A stretch of DNA of 64,000 nucleotides from Egicoccus sp. AB-alg2 (GCF_041821065.1 NZ_JBGUAX010000012.1:1-64000), one strand, 5' to 3'; counted from the stretch's first letter, positions 17,570 through 27,362 are shown. Notes: generated by a model from the letters alone, not told the origin. A program made the numbers and translations.

Positions 17570-17670
17570 ACCTCGCTCCTGATGAAGTCAGGCAGCGACG
17601 CTACGGAGCGAGGGTCGTCGGCCCGCCCGCCGTTCGAGACCCGACGGTCAGGGTCCTGCACAGGTGGCGG

Positions 17671-17692
17671 CCGCCCGACCACGACCGGGCGG
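17671..17692 (-). terminator. GC hairpin between minus-strand genes
   Basis: CCGCCCG and CGGGCGG form a perfect 7-bp stem with an 8-nt loop. There is no T tract. It lies 150 bp past the secreted-protein gene and just upstream of the hydrolase, so its role is uncertain. Confidence 0.25.
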
Positions 17693-17746
17693 CAGGGTCC
17701 GACTGGTCGGACGGCCGGGACACGCGTCGAGGACGACCCGGTGTGC

Positions 17747-17781
17747 GGGCCGGGGAGCGTCGTCCGAGAACGTCCCGGCCC
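17747..17781 (-). terminator. Candidate terminator after secreted His/Lys-rich protein
   Basis: GGGCCGGG and CCCGGCCC form a perfect 8-bp stem with a 19-nt loop, 63 bp beyond the stop of the gene ending at 17844. No T tract is present. Confidence 0.35.
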
Positions 17782-17843
17782 CGGTGCGAGCACGCCCGGG
17801 GCCCGGGAAGGCGTTGGCTGTCAGCGCGTGGGCGAAGTTGGTG

Positions 17844-18236
17844 TCACTTGTGCTTGTCGTGGTGCTTCTTCTTGTAGATCACCACGTACGACACGTCGGG
17901 GACGTTCTTGCCGTTGCCCACCCGGATGCCGGCGTCACGGACGTACTCGTGCAGGGTGCGCTTGCCGTCCGCCTTCAGCTTGCCGGTGGCATAGGGCCCG
18001 GCCTTGACGCAGAAGATGGTGCCCTTCTTCGGCACGTAGTCGTTGAGTTTCTTGCCGTTCTCGATCTTGCCGGGGTGCCCGTGGTGGTCGGGGCAGTGGC
18101 GGGCGAAGTCCTTGTCCTTGGTGTCCTTGCCGGTCGCCAACGCGGTGCTGCTGCCGACGGTGGAGCCGAGCAGCCCCAAGGTCAGCAGCATCGCCAGCAG
18201 CAGGACCAGTCGCGCTCGCGTCCTCGTCGCGGTCAT
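17844..18236 (-). CDS. Small secreted His/Lys-rich protein, unknown function
   Basis: 130 residues. It has a clear signal peptide (RLVLLLAMLLTLGLLGSTVG), a mature region with two cysteines, a His cluster HCPDHHGHPGK, and a very basic tail YKKKHHDKHK. ATG 18236 has an ideal GGGGAGGAG upstream, so expression is likely. No family is recognised. The His-rich patches could bind metal; that is a guess from composition. Confidence 0.7.
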   Translation of the reverse strand: MTATRTRARLVLLLAMLLTLGLLGSTVGSSTALATGKDTKDKDFARHCPDHHGHPGKIENGKKLNDYVPKKGTIFCVKAGPYATGKLKADGKRTLHEYVRDAGIRVGNGKNVPDVSYVVIYKKKHHDKHK

Positions 18237-18406
18237 TCCGTCTCCTCCCCGAATTCGGCTCGCCGTGGCGAGCAGGCGGGCGAACCCCCATGGCGCGCCT
18301 CGTCATACGGTGGGAGGGCCGGCCACCGGTGATCCAGTGGCAGCCGTCCCAGGCCATGGCGCAGATACGACGAGGCAGGCCGGGAGACCGGTGTCGGATG
18401 ACCGCG

Positions 18407-18433
18407 CCGGCCGTGGCGGCACGCCACGGCCGG
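18407..18433 (-). terminator. Strong terminator hairpin of the FnIII-repeat gene
   Basis: A perfect 12-bp stem, CCGGCCGTGGCG with its exact complement, closes on a 3-nt loop. It starts 14 bp after the stop codon of the gene ending at 18447. It lacks a T tract, as do the other gene-end hairpins in this window. Confidence 0.7.
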
Positions 18434-18446
18434 GGGGCACCGGTGC

Positions 18447-21400
18447 TCAGCGCACCACGAGTCGGTCGACGTGCACCACCGTGCCGGTCGCCGCGGCGCG
18501 CTTCTTGCCGTCCACGACGATCCGGATCGTGTGCAGCCCGTCGGTCAGCGTCGGTGAGCGCCAGACCGTCGCCCCCGTCGACGCCGAACTGGCGTAGAGG
18601 TCGACGGTGCCACGGTTCACACCGTCGACGAAGACCGTCGCCGTACCCGCGTTCGGGCCCTTGGTCCCGTACCAGGTGACGCCGGTGCCGCGGAACTGCA
18701 TCATCACCTCGGGACGGCCGCCGTTGTCCCCTGACGCCCAGTGGTTGACGGCGAACTCGCCACCGCCGCTGGCGCCCGCGCGGCTCACCCGCGGGTGGCG
18801 GTGCACGACCGACGCGTGCGTCTCCTGGAAGAGGGTGGTGCCGACCTTGAACGCGTCCACCTCCACCCACGGAGCGGACGACGCGGAGGGCTTCGTCCCC
18901 AGCACCCGCACCTCGAGGCGGTGCTTGGCGTTCGGGAGTCCGCTCTTCGACCACACCGACCGCTGCCACTGTGTCGAGGTGGCGTGGAAGCTGACCGGGG
19001 CGCTGTTCTGCTTGACCCCGTCGAGGTAGATGTCGGCGTACCCGCCCGCCGTCGAGCGTCGCCCGAGGACGGTGACGTTCGTGCCGGTGAAGGTGAACGT
19101 CAGGCTCGAGTTCTTCGTCCGTGCCGCTGCGTAGCCGCCCCCGCTCGCGCTGCTGTGCGTGTCGCGGTCCCACGTCGCGCGGATGGCGGGCTCGTTCTCC
19201 TCGATGGCCAGCTTGGCGCGGGCCGTCCAGGACGTCGCGGCCAGACGGTTGCCGGCGGCGTCGCGGATGCCGTTGGTCAGCGACGCGGTGTAGGACTGGC
19301 CCGGCACCAGCGGGCTGGCAGGGGTCAACGCCGCCGTCGTCGGCGAGGTCATCTTGACGCTGGCTGCCAGCGCGGACGTCGCGGTGCCGGCCCGCAGGCT
19401 GAAGGTCGTCGTGGTCACCCCGGTGACGGGCTCACTGAACGTCACGGTCAGCGGCCCGCTCAGTGGGAAGGCCGACGTCGGCGCCTTCTGGGTGACCTTC
19501 GGTGCCGTGCCGTCCTTCGTGAACGTGCGCACCGAGGAGGTGCCGACCACGTTGCCCCGCGCGTCGAGGGCCTTGACGCGCCAGTGCAGCACTCCGTCCG
19601 GGTACTTCTTCGTCGGCGCCCAGCGCGTCATCACCGTCGTCTGCGCGTCGACGAAGGACGTGAAGGACGACGAGGTGCTGACCTCGAACCGGTACTGGGC
19701 CACCCCCTCCACGGCGCTCCATGTGAACACCGGGTCGCCGCCGGTCACGGTGAGGCCGTTGGCCGGCGACAACAGCGTCGGCGCCGCGGCCTGCAACGTG
19801 AAGGTGCGACCGGCCGACCACGGGCCCGGACGCCCGTCGGCGTCCAGGCGGCGCACCCGCCACGCATAGCCGCCGGAGGGCAGCGCCGTGGTGGACGCCC
19901 AGGCCGTCGTCTTCGTGGCCTTGGGGTTGGCGACCAGGTTGGTCGGGGAGAACTGCAGGTCGCTGTTCCTGTAGACCTCGACCTGATACTGCGCCGCGTA
20001 GGCCTGCGGCTTCCACGACAGCGACGGCATGCCACGCACGGTGGCGCCGTTGGCCGGGGCCACCGGCGCGACGCGCGGCGACTCCTTGCGGACGAGGCAG
20101 GGTTGCTGCCCTGCGGTCCCGGCGTCGCAGTCGCTGAACGTGAGGTCGTTGCCGCTGTTGTCGATGGCCTGCACGCGCCAGTACAGCGGTCCCTCCGGGT
20201 AGGTCATCTTCGCCGGCGTGTAGGTGGTCTGGTCGACGACCTGGGCGTCCAGGACGGTCTTGAAGTCGGCCGCCGTCGAGACCTGGATCCGGTACTGCCG
20301 GGCCTCCTGTGTCGCGGCACGGGGCGTGCCGGCGTCGGCCCGGTCGCCGTTCGTGTCGAGGAAGCTGCGCCAGTTGAAGGTGACCAGGTCCGGCACCGCC
20401 GCGCCGTCGTGCGCGGGCGCCGTCGTCTCGATCGCCGACGAGTGCTTCTGGAACGCGCCCGCCTTGGGATGGACACCGCTGTCGAATCGACCACACGGTG
20501 ACGTCCCGCCCTGCGTGCACGCGCGTACGAACCAGTAATAGGCCTGTCCGGCCTGGTTGTCCTTGAACGACTCGCGTGGCGTGAGCGTCGTGTAGGTCGT
20601 CCAGTACGTGCGGTAGTTGGTCGTGAAGTCGCGGTCCGTCGCGACATAGACCCAGTACCCGCCGGCGTTCGGAACGGCCTCCCACGTCAGCGTCGGCGTG
20701 TCACCGATGGTGGTGCAAGCGGTGCCGGGCTCGCACTTCGTGGGTGCCGTGATGGCGACCTGGTCGAAGGGCGTGATGGAAAACGTTCCCTCGGCGCCGG
20801 CGCCGAGGAAGCCGTCCTTCGACCAGGCTTCGACGTACCAGAAGTAGTTGCCGGCGGCCAGGGGGGTGGCGGGCGAGGTGAAGGCCGCGTACGGCGTCTT
20901 GCCCAGCAGGTGCGCGACGCCCGTGCCAGCACCGCCGTAGAAGACCCGGTACTCGGTCGCACCCGCCACGGGTCGCCATTGCAGTGAGGGCATCCGCTGG
21001 CCGGAAGGTTCCACCGGACGCGGTTCCGGCGTCGACCCGGTGGAGGTGGGCTCGGTCAGCGTGAACGTGCGCCACTGGTTCGCCGGAGGCGTCAAACCGC
21101 GTTTGCCGTGTGCGTCGAGGGTCTCGACGTACCAGCTGAACGGCCCGTCGCTCATCTTCAGGGTGTTGGTCGGCGTGAACGACGTGGCGAAGGTTTCCAC
21201 CGTCTGCGCGCTCGTCCCATTGGCCCGCAGGATCGTCACTCGGTACTTGCCGATGTCCGGTACCGGTGCCCACCGAAGCACGGGGGCATGCTCGGTGCTC
21301 CCCGTCGCGGGCGCCAGCAAGGCGGCGATCCCCGGTCGATAGATGAACGAGTGCACGTCGCTGTCCGAGAAGTTCGACCACAGGCCGTTGACGGGGCGTG

Positions 21401-22640
21401 GTGCATCCAGGGCCCGGACCCGCCAGTAATAGCGCGTACCGGGGTTCAGGCCGACGACGGTGCAAGCCGGCTCGGAGCTGATCCTCGGATAGGGCGTGTA
21501 AGTCGTGCGGTTCGTGGGGCAGGCGGAGAATGTTCCGGGAGAGAAGTTGACGTCCGTTCCGACCTGCAGTTCGTAGTGGGAGGCGTGGTCGACCGGGGAC
21601 CACCGGAAGGTCGGCTCCCGGACGTTCCAGTCCTGGTCGGCCGGCGCCAGCAGGGTCGGGCGCGTCTGCCACGAACGGGTGAAGCGGCGCGGTGGCGACC
21701 ACTCGCCGAAGTTCGGCGTGGACGCGCGCGCATCCAGGGCCCGGACGCGCCAGAAATAGGTGCCGTTGTCCAGCGTGGTCGGCGGCGAGTAGACGGTGCC
21801 CGCCAGCTTCGTCTCGTTGATGGTGACGTTGTTGGCCCAGTCACCGTTGGGGCTGACCTGCAGGTGGTAGTGCGCGGCGCCGTCGACGGCCGACCAGCGC
21901 AGGATCACGTCGGTCACCTCGGCGTCGTCGAGCGGGCTGACGAGCGTCGGCATGGCCCCCCAAGCGACCCGGAACCGGCGGACCTGCGACCAGGCGCTGT
22001 TCACTTTGCTGGTCGCGGACACGGCCTGCACGCGCCAGTAGAAGTCCTGGTCGACGGTGCGTGGCTCGCTGAGCGTGAACGACGTGTTGTCGGTCAGGTA
22101 CTCCTCGGCACCGATGAAGTCCTCGGCGTCGTCGATCTGGATGCGGTACTGCTTCGCGCCCACCACCGGATCCCAGGCGAACAGCAGCGGATCGCTGGGG
22201 AACCGCAGCGTCGCCCCCTGCGCGGGCGAGACCAGCGTCGGCGCCGCACTCCAGGCCCGCTCGAAGCTCGAGGTGGCGAACACGCCCACGACGCTCTTGG
22301 CGTCGATGCCGGCGACCCGCCAGTACAGGGTCCCCAGCGGCAGATCCTGCGGCGGCGTGGCGGCGGTGCTCGCGGTCTCGACGCTGTAGACCAGCGCGGT
22401 GAAGGTGGCGTTGGTCGCCACCTGCACCCGATAGCGCACCGCCCCCGTCACGGGCTTCCACGCCAGCAGCGGGTTGCTGCCCACGCTCGCGCCCGGCGTC
22501 GGTTCGGTGAGCGTCGGGGCCGCAGGCGCGGCCTGCGCGGGCGCGGCGCTCGCCGGCAGCAGACCGAGCACCAGCGCCACCAGCAGTGCGACGGTCACCG
22601 GCAGGCGGCGGGCAGGCGAGGACGGGTACGACGAGGACAT
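18447..22640 (-). CDS. Very large secreted multi-FnIII-like repeat protein
   Basis: 1397 residues. A signal peptide (VALLVALVLGLLPASAAPAQA) is followed by about ten divergent fibronectin III-like modules of roughly 95 residues, each with a xxLSPA...G start, a W-x-PV-x-GA-x-x-YR core and a YWRVRALDA strand. Then come one Big_5/SbsA-type Ig domain (PLTVTFSEPVTGVTTTTFSL) and two related C-terminal beta-sandwich domains of about 125 residues that resemble carbohydrate-binding modules. No catalytic domain or wall-anchor motif is visible. It is likely an adhesive or matrix protein. It is divergent from the tandem GGDEF gene 195 bp away, so c-di-GMP control of secretion or expression is worth testing. 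Confidence 0.85.
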   Translation of the reverse strand: MSSSYPSSPARRLPVTVALLVALVLGLLPASAAPAQAAPAAPTLTEPTPGASVGSNPLLAWKPVTGAVRYRVQVATNATFTALVYSVETASTAATPPQDLPLGTLYWRVAGIDAKSVVGVFATSSFERAWSAAPTLVSPAQGATLRFPSDPLLFAWDPVVGAKQYRIQIDDAEDFIGAEEYLTDNTSFTLSEPRTVDQDFYWRVQAVSATSKVNSAWSQVRRFRVAWGAMPTLVSPLDDAEVTDVILRWSAVDGAAHYHLQVSPNGDWANNVTINETKLAGTVYSPPTTLDNGTYFWRVRALDARASTPNFGEWSPPRRFTRSWQTRPTLLAPADQDWNVREPTFRWSPVDHASHYELQVGTDVNFSPGTFSACPTNRTTYTPYPRISSEPACTVVGLNPGTRYYWRVRALDAPRPVNGLWSNFSDSDVHSFIYRPGIAALLAPATGSTEHAPVLRWAPVPDIGKYRVTILRANGTSAQTVETFATSFTPTNTLKMSDGPFSWYVETLDAHGKRGLTPPANQWRTFTLTEPTSTGSTPEPRPVEPSGQRMPSLQWRPVAGATEYRVFYGGAGTGVAHLLGKTPYAAFTSPATPLAAGNYFWYVEAWSKDGFLGAGAEGTFSITPFDQVAITAPTKCEPGTACTTIGDTPTLTWEAVPNAGGYWVYVATDRDFTTNYRTYWTTYTTLTPRESFKDNQAGQAYYWFVRACTQGGTSPCGRFDSGVHPKAGAFQKHSSAIETTAPAHDGAAVPDLVTFNWRSFLDTNGDRADAGTPRAATQEARQYRIQVSTAADFKTVLDAQVVDQTTYTPAKMTYPEGPLYWRVQAIDNSGNDLTFSDCDAGTAGQQPCLVRKESPRVAPVAPANGATVRGMPSLSWKPQAYAAQYQVEVYRNSDLQFSPTNLVANPKATKTTAWASTTALPSGGYAWRVRRLDADGRPGPWSAGRTFTLQAAAPTLLSPANGLTVTGGDPVFTWSAVEGVAQYRFEVSTSSSFTSFVDAQTTVMTRWAPTKKYPDGVLHWRVKALDARGNVVGTSSVRTFTKDGTAPKVTQKAPTSAFPLSGPLTVTFSEPVTGVTTTTFSLRAGTATSALAASVKMTSPTTAALTPASPLVPGQSYTASLTNGIRDAAGNRLAATSWTARAKLAIEENEPAIRATWDRDTHSSASGGGYAAARTKNSSLTFTFTGTNVTVLGRRSTAGGYADIYLDGVKQNSAPVSFHATSTQWQRSVWSKSGLPNAKHRLEVRVLGTKPSASSAPWVEVDAFKVGTTLFQETHASVVHRHPRVSRAGASGGGEFAVNHWASGDNGGRPEVMMQFRGTGVTWYGTKGPNAGTATVFVDGVNRGTVDLYASSASTGATVWRSPTLTDGLHTIRIVVDGKKRAAATGTVVHVDRLVVR

Positions 22641-22835
22641 TCCAGGAAGCTCCCCCGTGGGCGGACTGGTCCGAGCCTGAGAATCCCCTGAACGGCGTGG
22701 TGCCGGCCATCGCCAGGATTGATGAAAGACCGCGCCGATCCGCCACCGTCACCGTCCACAAGTTGCCGCGCCGACACGTGCGGGCGGAGCGGCGCCTGCT
22801 AGAAACGGCCGGATACACGGGGGAAGGGACGGCGG

Positions 22836-23981
22836 GTGTGGTGGCAGTGGTTGCGTGGCCGGCGATGGCCCGGTGGCGTCGTCGTCTTCGATCAGCGCGG
22901 CCACGTGCTGCTGCGGCTCGGACGCGAGGGCATCGACGGGCGCGGCCAGGACACGCTGACCGGCCTGCCCGGCCGCTGGGCGTTCGAGGAGGCGCTCGAC
23001 CGTGAGCTGCACCGCATCGACCGGGGCGGCCCGCCCGGCTGCGTCGCGGTCCTCGACCTCGACGAGTTCAAGCTCTTCAACGACCGCTACGGCCACGGGG
23101 CCGGTGACCGGCTCCTGAGTACGGTCGGGGCCCGCATCGCCACCAGCCTGCGCACGGCCGACCAGGCGGCACGACTCGGAGGTGACGAGTTCGCCGTCCT
23201 GATGCCCGCCACGACGGCGGAGGAGGGGGCCGCCGCCATGCGACGGCTCGTGGCGGAGATCGGGGCCCTGCGTGTGCACGGCGCCCGGCCGGTGACCGTC
23301 TCGGTCGGCGTGGCCGAGGTCGGCTCCTCGCGCCGGGGCACGACCGCGACGGTGCTGGGCTTCGCCGACAACGCGCTGTACTACGCCAAGGTCCACCGCC
23401 GTGGCGGCGTGGTGATCGCCCGGCCGGGCATGATGCGCGAGTTGCGGGCGGAACGTGACCAGCTGTCCGCGGCGGCACGGCAGGACGCCCGCACGGGTCT
23501 GCGCAACCACGCGAGCTTCGAGGAGGACGTCGCCCGCCTCCACGACCAGTCGCGACGGGCTGGCCATCCCTACGGGCTGCTCATGGCCGACATCGACCAT
23601 TTCCACGAGTACAACCGCGTACACGGCCAACTCGCCGGACACCGCGCCCTGCGCAAGGTCGGGCAGACGCTGACGGCCGCGCTGCCCGGCGCCACGGTGT
23701 ACCGCTACGGCGGTGAGGAGTTCACGGCGCTGTTGCCGGGGGCGCGCAGCCCCGGCGACGTGGACGCCGCGGGGGCCCGGCTCGTCGAGCGGATCCGCGA
23801 CCGCGCGCTGCCGCACCGCGGCCGCCCCGCGCCACCGGAGGTGATCACCGTCACCGTCGCCGGCGTGCTGGTCGCGCCGTCGCAGGAGAGCACCGACGAC
23901 GCCGTCGACCGGGCCGACCGGGCCCTGATCGCCGGCAAGGCCCAGGGGCGCGACCGCTACGTGGCCGCGCCCCCGGACTGA
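22836..23981 (+). CDS. Tandem GGDEF protein (probable diguanylate cyclase)
   Basis: 381-residue soluble protein with two GGDEF domains in series and no recognisable sensor domain. Domain 1 (about 40-195) has DTLTGLPGRWAFE, DLDEFKLFNDRYGHGAGD and LGGDEF with the motif at 115-119. It also has RTAD exactly five residues before GGDEF, matching the inhibitory I-site. Domain 2 (about 215-375) has DARTGLRNHASFE, DIDHFHEYN and YGGEEF at 292-296 but no I-site. Both active-site signatures are acceptable, so one or both halves may make c-di-GMP from GTP, perhaps as an intramolecular dimer. A very short N-terminus (MWWQWLRGRRW) might touch the membrane. It ends 9 bp from convergent arcC. Confidence 0.88.
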   Translation: MWWQWLRGRRWPGGVVVFDQRGHVLLRLGREGIDGRGQDTLTGLPGRWAFEEALDRELHRIDRGGPPGCVAVLDLDEFKLFNDRYGHGAGDRLLSTVGARIATSLRTADQAARLGGDEFAVLMPATTAEEGAAAMRRLVAEIGALRVHGARPVTVSVGVAEVGSSRRGTTATVLGFADNALYYAKVHRRGGVVIARPGMMRELRAERDQLSAAARQDARTGLRNHASFEEDVARLHDQSRRAGHPYGLLMADIDHFHEYNRVHGQLAGHRALRKVGQTLTAALPGATVYRYGGEEFTALLPGARSPGDVDAAGARLVERIRDRALPHRGRPAPPEVITVTVAGVLVAPSQESTDDAVDRADRALIAGKAQGRDRYVAAPPD

Positions 23982-23990
23982 GCAGCACGC

Positions 23991-24959
23991 TCACCCGGCG
24001 CGTCGGGCCGGGCCGCGGGTGGGGCTGAGGTCGCCCGGTCCGCCGTACTGCCCGGCCGGCGTCACGATCGTTCCCGCCTTGCCGGCGAGGATCGCCTCGG
24101 CGTCGTCGAGGCGGCCGATGGCGGCCATGTCGCCGGTCACCTCGACGAACCGGCACGCCGCGTCGACCTTCGGGCCCATCGACCCGGCCGGCAGGTCCTC
24201 GCGGCGCAGGGCCGCCGGCGTCGCCCGCAGGATCGGCTCCTCGCCTGGCGTGCCGTAGCCGCGGTACACGTGGGGTACGTCGGTGAGGATCAGCAGCACG
24301 TCGGCGTCCAGCGCCTCGGCCAGCACGGCGGCGGTGAGGTCCTTGTCGACCACCGCCTCCACGCCCTGCAGTCGGCCGTGCTCGTTGCGGATGACCGGCA
24401 CGCCGCCGCCGCCGGCGCACACCACCACCGCGTCGCTGTTGAGCAGCAGCCGGATCAGCCGCGTCTCCACGACCCGTTGGGGCCGGGGTGAGCCGATCAC
24501 CCGGCGCCAGCCGGCACCGTCCTGGCGTACCGTCCAGCCGCGTTCGGTCGCCAGCTGGTGGGCCCGCTGCTCGTCGTAGACCTCGCCGATGAACTTGGTC
24601 GGGTTGGCGAAGGCGGGGTCGTCGGCCGACACCAGTGTCTGGTTGATGATGCTGGCGACCTGCCGTCCGGGCAGCTCGTTCTGGAGCGACTGCAACAGCC
24701 AGTAGCCGATCATCCCCTGCGTCTGTGCGCCGAGCACGTCGAAGGGGTATGGGGTCGTCAGGCTCGGGTCCGAGGCGCTCTGCAGCGCCAGCACGCCGAC
24801 CTGCGGGCCGTTGCCGTGGGTGAGCACGAGTTCGTGCTCCTCGGCCAGCGGCGCAAGGGCGCGGACGGCCCGCGCGACGTTGGCGGCCTGGACCGACGCG
24901 TCGGGACGCTGCCCGCGCTCGAGCAGGGCGTTGCCTCCCAGGGCGGCGACGATGCGCAT
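23991..24959 (-). CDS. arcC: Carbamate kinase
   Basis: 322-residue enzyme converting carbamoyl phosphate and ADP to ATP, CO2 and ammonia, the energy-yielding last step of arginine deiminase fermentation. Signature stretches are MRIVAALGGNALLERGQRP, LTHGNGPQVG, CAGGGGVPVI and GSMGPKVDAACRFVE. It starts 1 bp after arcB stops and is preceded by GGGGAG inside arcB. Confidence 0.96.
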   Translation of the reverse strand: MRIVAALGGNALLERGQRPDASVQAANVARAVRALAPLAEEHELVLTHGNGPQVGVLALQSASDPSLTTPYPFDVLGAQTQGMIGYWLLQSLQNELPGRQVASIINQTLVSADDPAFANPTKFIGEVYDEQRAHQLATERGWTVRQDGAGWRRVIGSPRPQRVVETRLIRLLLNSDAVVVCAGGGGVPVIRNEHGRLQGVEAVVDKDLTAAVLAEALDADVLLILTDVPHVYRGYGTPGEEPILRATPAALRREDLPAGSMGPKVDAACRFVEVTGDMAAIGRLDDAEAILAGKAGTIVTPAGQYGGPGDLSPTRGPARRAG

Positions 24960-24960
24960 G

Positions 24961-25980
24961 TCAGCGCTCCCCGGGCTCGCGGTCGCCGAGCGTGGCGACC
25001 ATCACGGCCTTGATCGTGTGCATCCGGTTCTCGGCCTGGTCGAACACGATCGAGTGCGATGACTCGAACACCTCGTCCGTGACCTCCAGCGCCGTCAGTC
25101 CCGTGCGCTCGTAGAGCGCCGCGCCGACCGTCGTCTCCCGGTCGTGGAAGGCCGGCAGGCAGTGCAGGAACCTCACCTCGGGGTTGCCGGTGGCGCGGAT
25201 GGTGTCCATGGAGACCTGGTAGGGACGCAGCAGCGCGATGCGCTCGTCCCAGGTCTCGGCCGGCTCGCCCATCGACACCCACACGTCGGTGTAGAGGAAG
25301 TCCGCCCCGGCGACGCCGGCCGCGACGTCCGTGGTGTGGGTGATCCGGGCACCCGTCTCCGCGGCGATCTTGCCGGCCTGCTCGATGATGGCCGGCTCGT
25401 TCCAAAGCTCCTCGGGTGCCACCATGCGGACGTCCATGCCCATCATGGCGCCGGCGATCAGCAGCGAGTTCCCGACGTTGTTGCGGGCGTCGCCGAGGTA
25501 GGCGAACACGATCTCGCCATCCGGCTTGGCACGGTGCTCCCGCATCGTCAGCATGTCGCACAGCATCTGGGTCGGGTGCCACTCGTCGGTGAGCCCGTTC
25601 CAGACCGGGACACCGGCGTACGCGCCCAGCGTCTCCACGTGCTGCTGGGACGAGCCGCGGTACTCGATGCCGTCGTAGTAGCGGCCGAGCACCCGGGCGG
25701 TGTCCTTCATCGACTCCTTGTGCCCGATCTGGGACCCGGACGGGTCGAGGTAGGTCACGTGGGCGCCCTGGTCGAAGGCGGCCACCTCGAAGGCGCACCG
25801 GGTGCGGGTCGAGGTCTTCTCGAAGATCAGTGCGATGTTGCGGCCGGTCAGGTGCCGGCGCTCGTCACCCGCCCGCTTGGCGGCCTTCAGCTCGGCCGCC
25901 AGGTCGAGCAGGTGCTTCCACTCGGCCGGCGTGAAGTCGAGTTCCTTCAGGAAATTGCGCCGGCGCAGGTCGATGGTCAT
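24961..25980 (-). CDS. arcB: Ornithine carbamoyltransferase, catabolic
   Basis: 339 residues. The carbamoyl-phosphate site is [20 protein letters not shown], with WHPTQMLCD, and the ornithine/catalytic loop is [10 protein letters not shown]. In this operon it runs in the phosphorolytic direction, citrulline to ornithine plus carbamoyl phosphate. It is flanked by arcA 48 bp upstream and arcC 1 bp downstream, so it is a catabolic rather than biosynthetic copy. Confidence 0.96.
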   Translation of the reverse strand: MTIDLRRRNFLKELDFTPAEWKHLLDLAAELKAAKRAGDERRHLTGRNIALIFEKTSTRTRCAFEVAAFDQGAHVTYLDPSGSQIGHKESMKDTARVLGRYYDGIEYRGSSQQHVETLGAYAGVPVWNGLTDEWHPTQMLCDMLTMREHRAKPDGEIVFAYLGDARNNVGNSLLIAGAMMGMDVRMVAPEELWNEPAIIEQAGKIAAETGARITHTTDVAAGVAGADFLYTDVWVSMGEPAETWDERIALLRPYQVSMDTIRATGNPEVRFLHCLPAFHDRETTVGAALYERTGLTALEVTDEVFESSHSIVFDQAENRMHTIKAVMVATLGDREPGER

Positions 25981-26028
25981 CGGGTCTGCCTTGTTCGCGT
26001 CGTGAGCCCGCGGGCTCGTCGAGGGGGT

Positions 26029-27252
26029 TCAGATGCCGTCGCGCCGGGTCGGGCACGACATGCACCGTGGGCCGCTACGTCCACGGCCGAGTTCGTTGCC
26101 GGTGATCGTGATCACCTCGAGGCCGTTGCGGCGCAGGAACGTATTGGTCGTGACGTTGCGTTCGTAGGCGACGACCATGCCCGGGGCCACGGCCAGCACG
26201 TTGCACCCGTCGTCCCACTGCTCGCGTTCGGCCGCGTGGACGTCCTGCGTCGCCGTCAGGACCCTGATCCGCTCGAGGCCCATTGCATCGGCGATCGCCT
26301 GGTGCATGTCCTCCGCGGGGTGCGGGGTGACCTTCATCTCCTTGTCGTTGTCGCCCGGCTCGATCGTGAACGACGGCAACGAGCCGAGGCCGGCGTACTG
26401 GGTGAAGGTCTCCTCGTCGAGCATCGTCATGACCGTGTCGAGGTGCATGAACGCCCGCTTCTCCGGCAGTTGCAACGCGACGATGCGCTTCGCGGCACCG
26501 GCGGCGAACAGCGACGCGGCCAGGCGTTCGACCCCTGCGGGGCGGGTGCGCTCGCTCATGCCGACCAGCACGGCGCCGCGGCCGAGCACGAGCAGGTCAC
26601 CGCCCTCGGTCGTCGCCACGCCGTTGGCCGACCCGGGCGACCAGACGTCGAAACCGGCGTCCGCGAACCGCGGGTGCCAGCGGTAGATCGCCTCGTAGTG
26701 GACCGTCTCGCGCATGCGCGCCTTCTTGCGCATCGAGTTGATGGACACCCCGCCGTAGATCCACGCCGAGGTGTCCCGCGTGAACAGGTGGTTGGGCAGG
26801 GGCGGCAGCACGAACCCGTCGAGGTCCAGCGCCCGGAAGGCCACCGAGGCGGGCTCCTCCACCCGCTCCAGCAGTTCCCGCTTGGTGATGCCGCCGATGA
26901 GGTAGCGGGTCAGCGTCTCCTCGTCCATCGCGTCGAAGGTGTTGCGCAGCGCGTCGACCGCCAGCGGGCCGTGCACGCGCTCGTCGAAGACCGCGTCGAG
27001 GATGTGCTTTCTGGCCTCGGGTGCGTGCACGGTCTCGGTGAGCAGGTCGCGGAACAGCAACACCTCGATGCCGAGGTCCCGCAGCGTGTCGGCGAACGCG
27101 TCGTGCTCGTGGCGGGCCTTCTTGACCCAGAGCACGTCGTCGAACAGGAACTCGTCCTTGTTCGAGGGGGTGAGCCGCTGCAACTCGAGGTCGGGGCGGT
27201 GCAGGATGACCTGCCGGAGCCTGCCGACCTCCGAACCGACGTGGTACGTCAT
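26029..27252 (-). CDS. arcA: Arginine deiminase
   Basis: 407-residue guanidino-modifying enzyme hydrolysing arginine to citrulline and ammonia. Family landmarks are [15 protein letters not shown] at the start, ARxHDAFA-type [12 protein letters not shown], the [13 protein letters not shown] loop, and the C-terminal nucleophile Cys397 in [11 protein letters not shown] 27252 is supported by AGGAG 10 bp before it; an in-frame earlier start would add an unconserved leader. It is the first gene of arcABC. Confidence 0.96.
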   Translation of the reverse strand: MTYHVGSEVGRLRQVILHRPDLELQRLTPSNKDEFLFDDVLWVKKARHEHDAFADTLRDLGIEVLLFRDLLTETVHAPEARKHILDAVFDERVHGPLAVDALRNTFDAMDEETLTRYLIGGITKRELLERVEEPASVAFRALDLDGFVLPPLPNHLFTRDTSAWIYGGVSINSMRKKARMRETVHYEAIYRWHPRFADAGFDVWSPGSANGVATTEGGDLLVLGRGAVLVGMSERTRPAGVERLAASLFAAGAAKRIVALQLPEKRAFMHLDTVMTMLDEETFTQYAGLGSLPSFTIEPGDNDKEMKVTPHPAEDMHQAIADAMGLERIRVLTATQDVHAAEREQWDDGCNVLAVAPGMVVAYERNVTTNTFLRRNGLEVITITGNELGRGRSGPRCMSCPTRRDGI

Positions 27253-27342
27253 GGCGTGGGTGCTCCTGTGAGGGTCGCAAGCGACGGTCCGCTGCGCCGG
27301 GGGCACGGTCCCACGTCGGCCGGCTCACGCGCGCCGGGCGAT

Positions 27343-27362
27343 GGACATGCAAACCGATGTCC
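27343..27362. promoter_or_regulatory. Inverted repeat in the arcA/carrier divergent promoter
   Basis: GGACAT at 27343-27348 and its complement ATGTCC at 27357-27362 are separated by 8 bp (14 bp centre to centre). It lies near the middle of the 204-bp gap between arcA and the carrier gene. A candidate operator controlling both sides. Confidence 0.4.

Noticed and set aside
22641-22835. c-di-GMP riboswitch between the FnIII-repeat gene and the tandem GGDEF gene
   Set aside because: I looked for GEMM-like conserved segments on both strands and found none.
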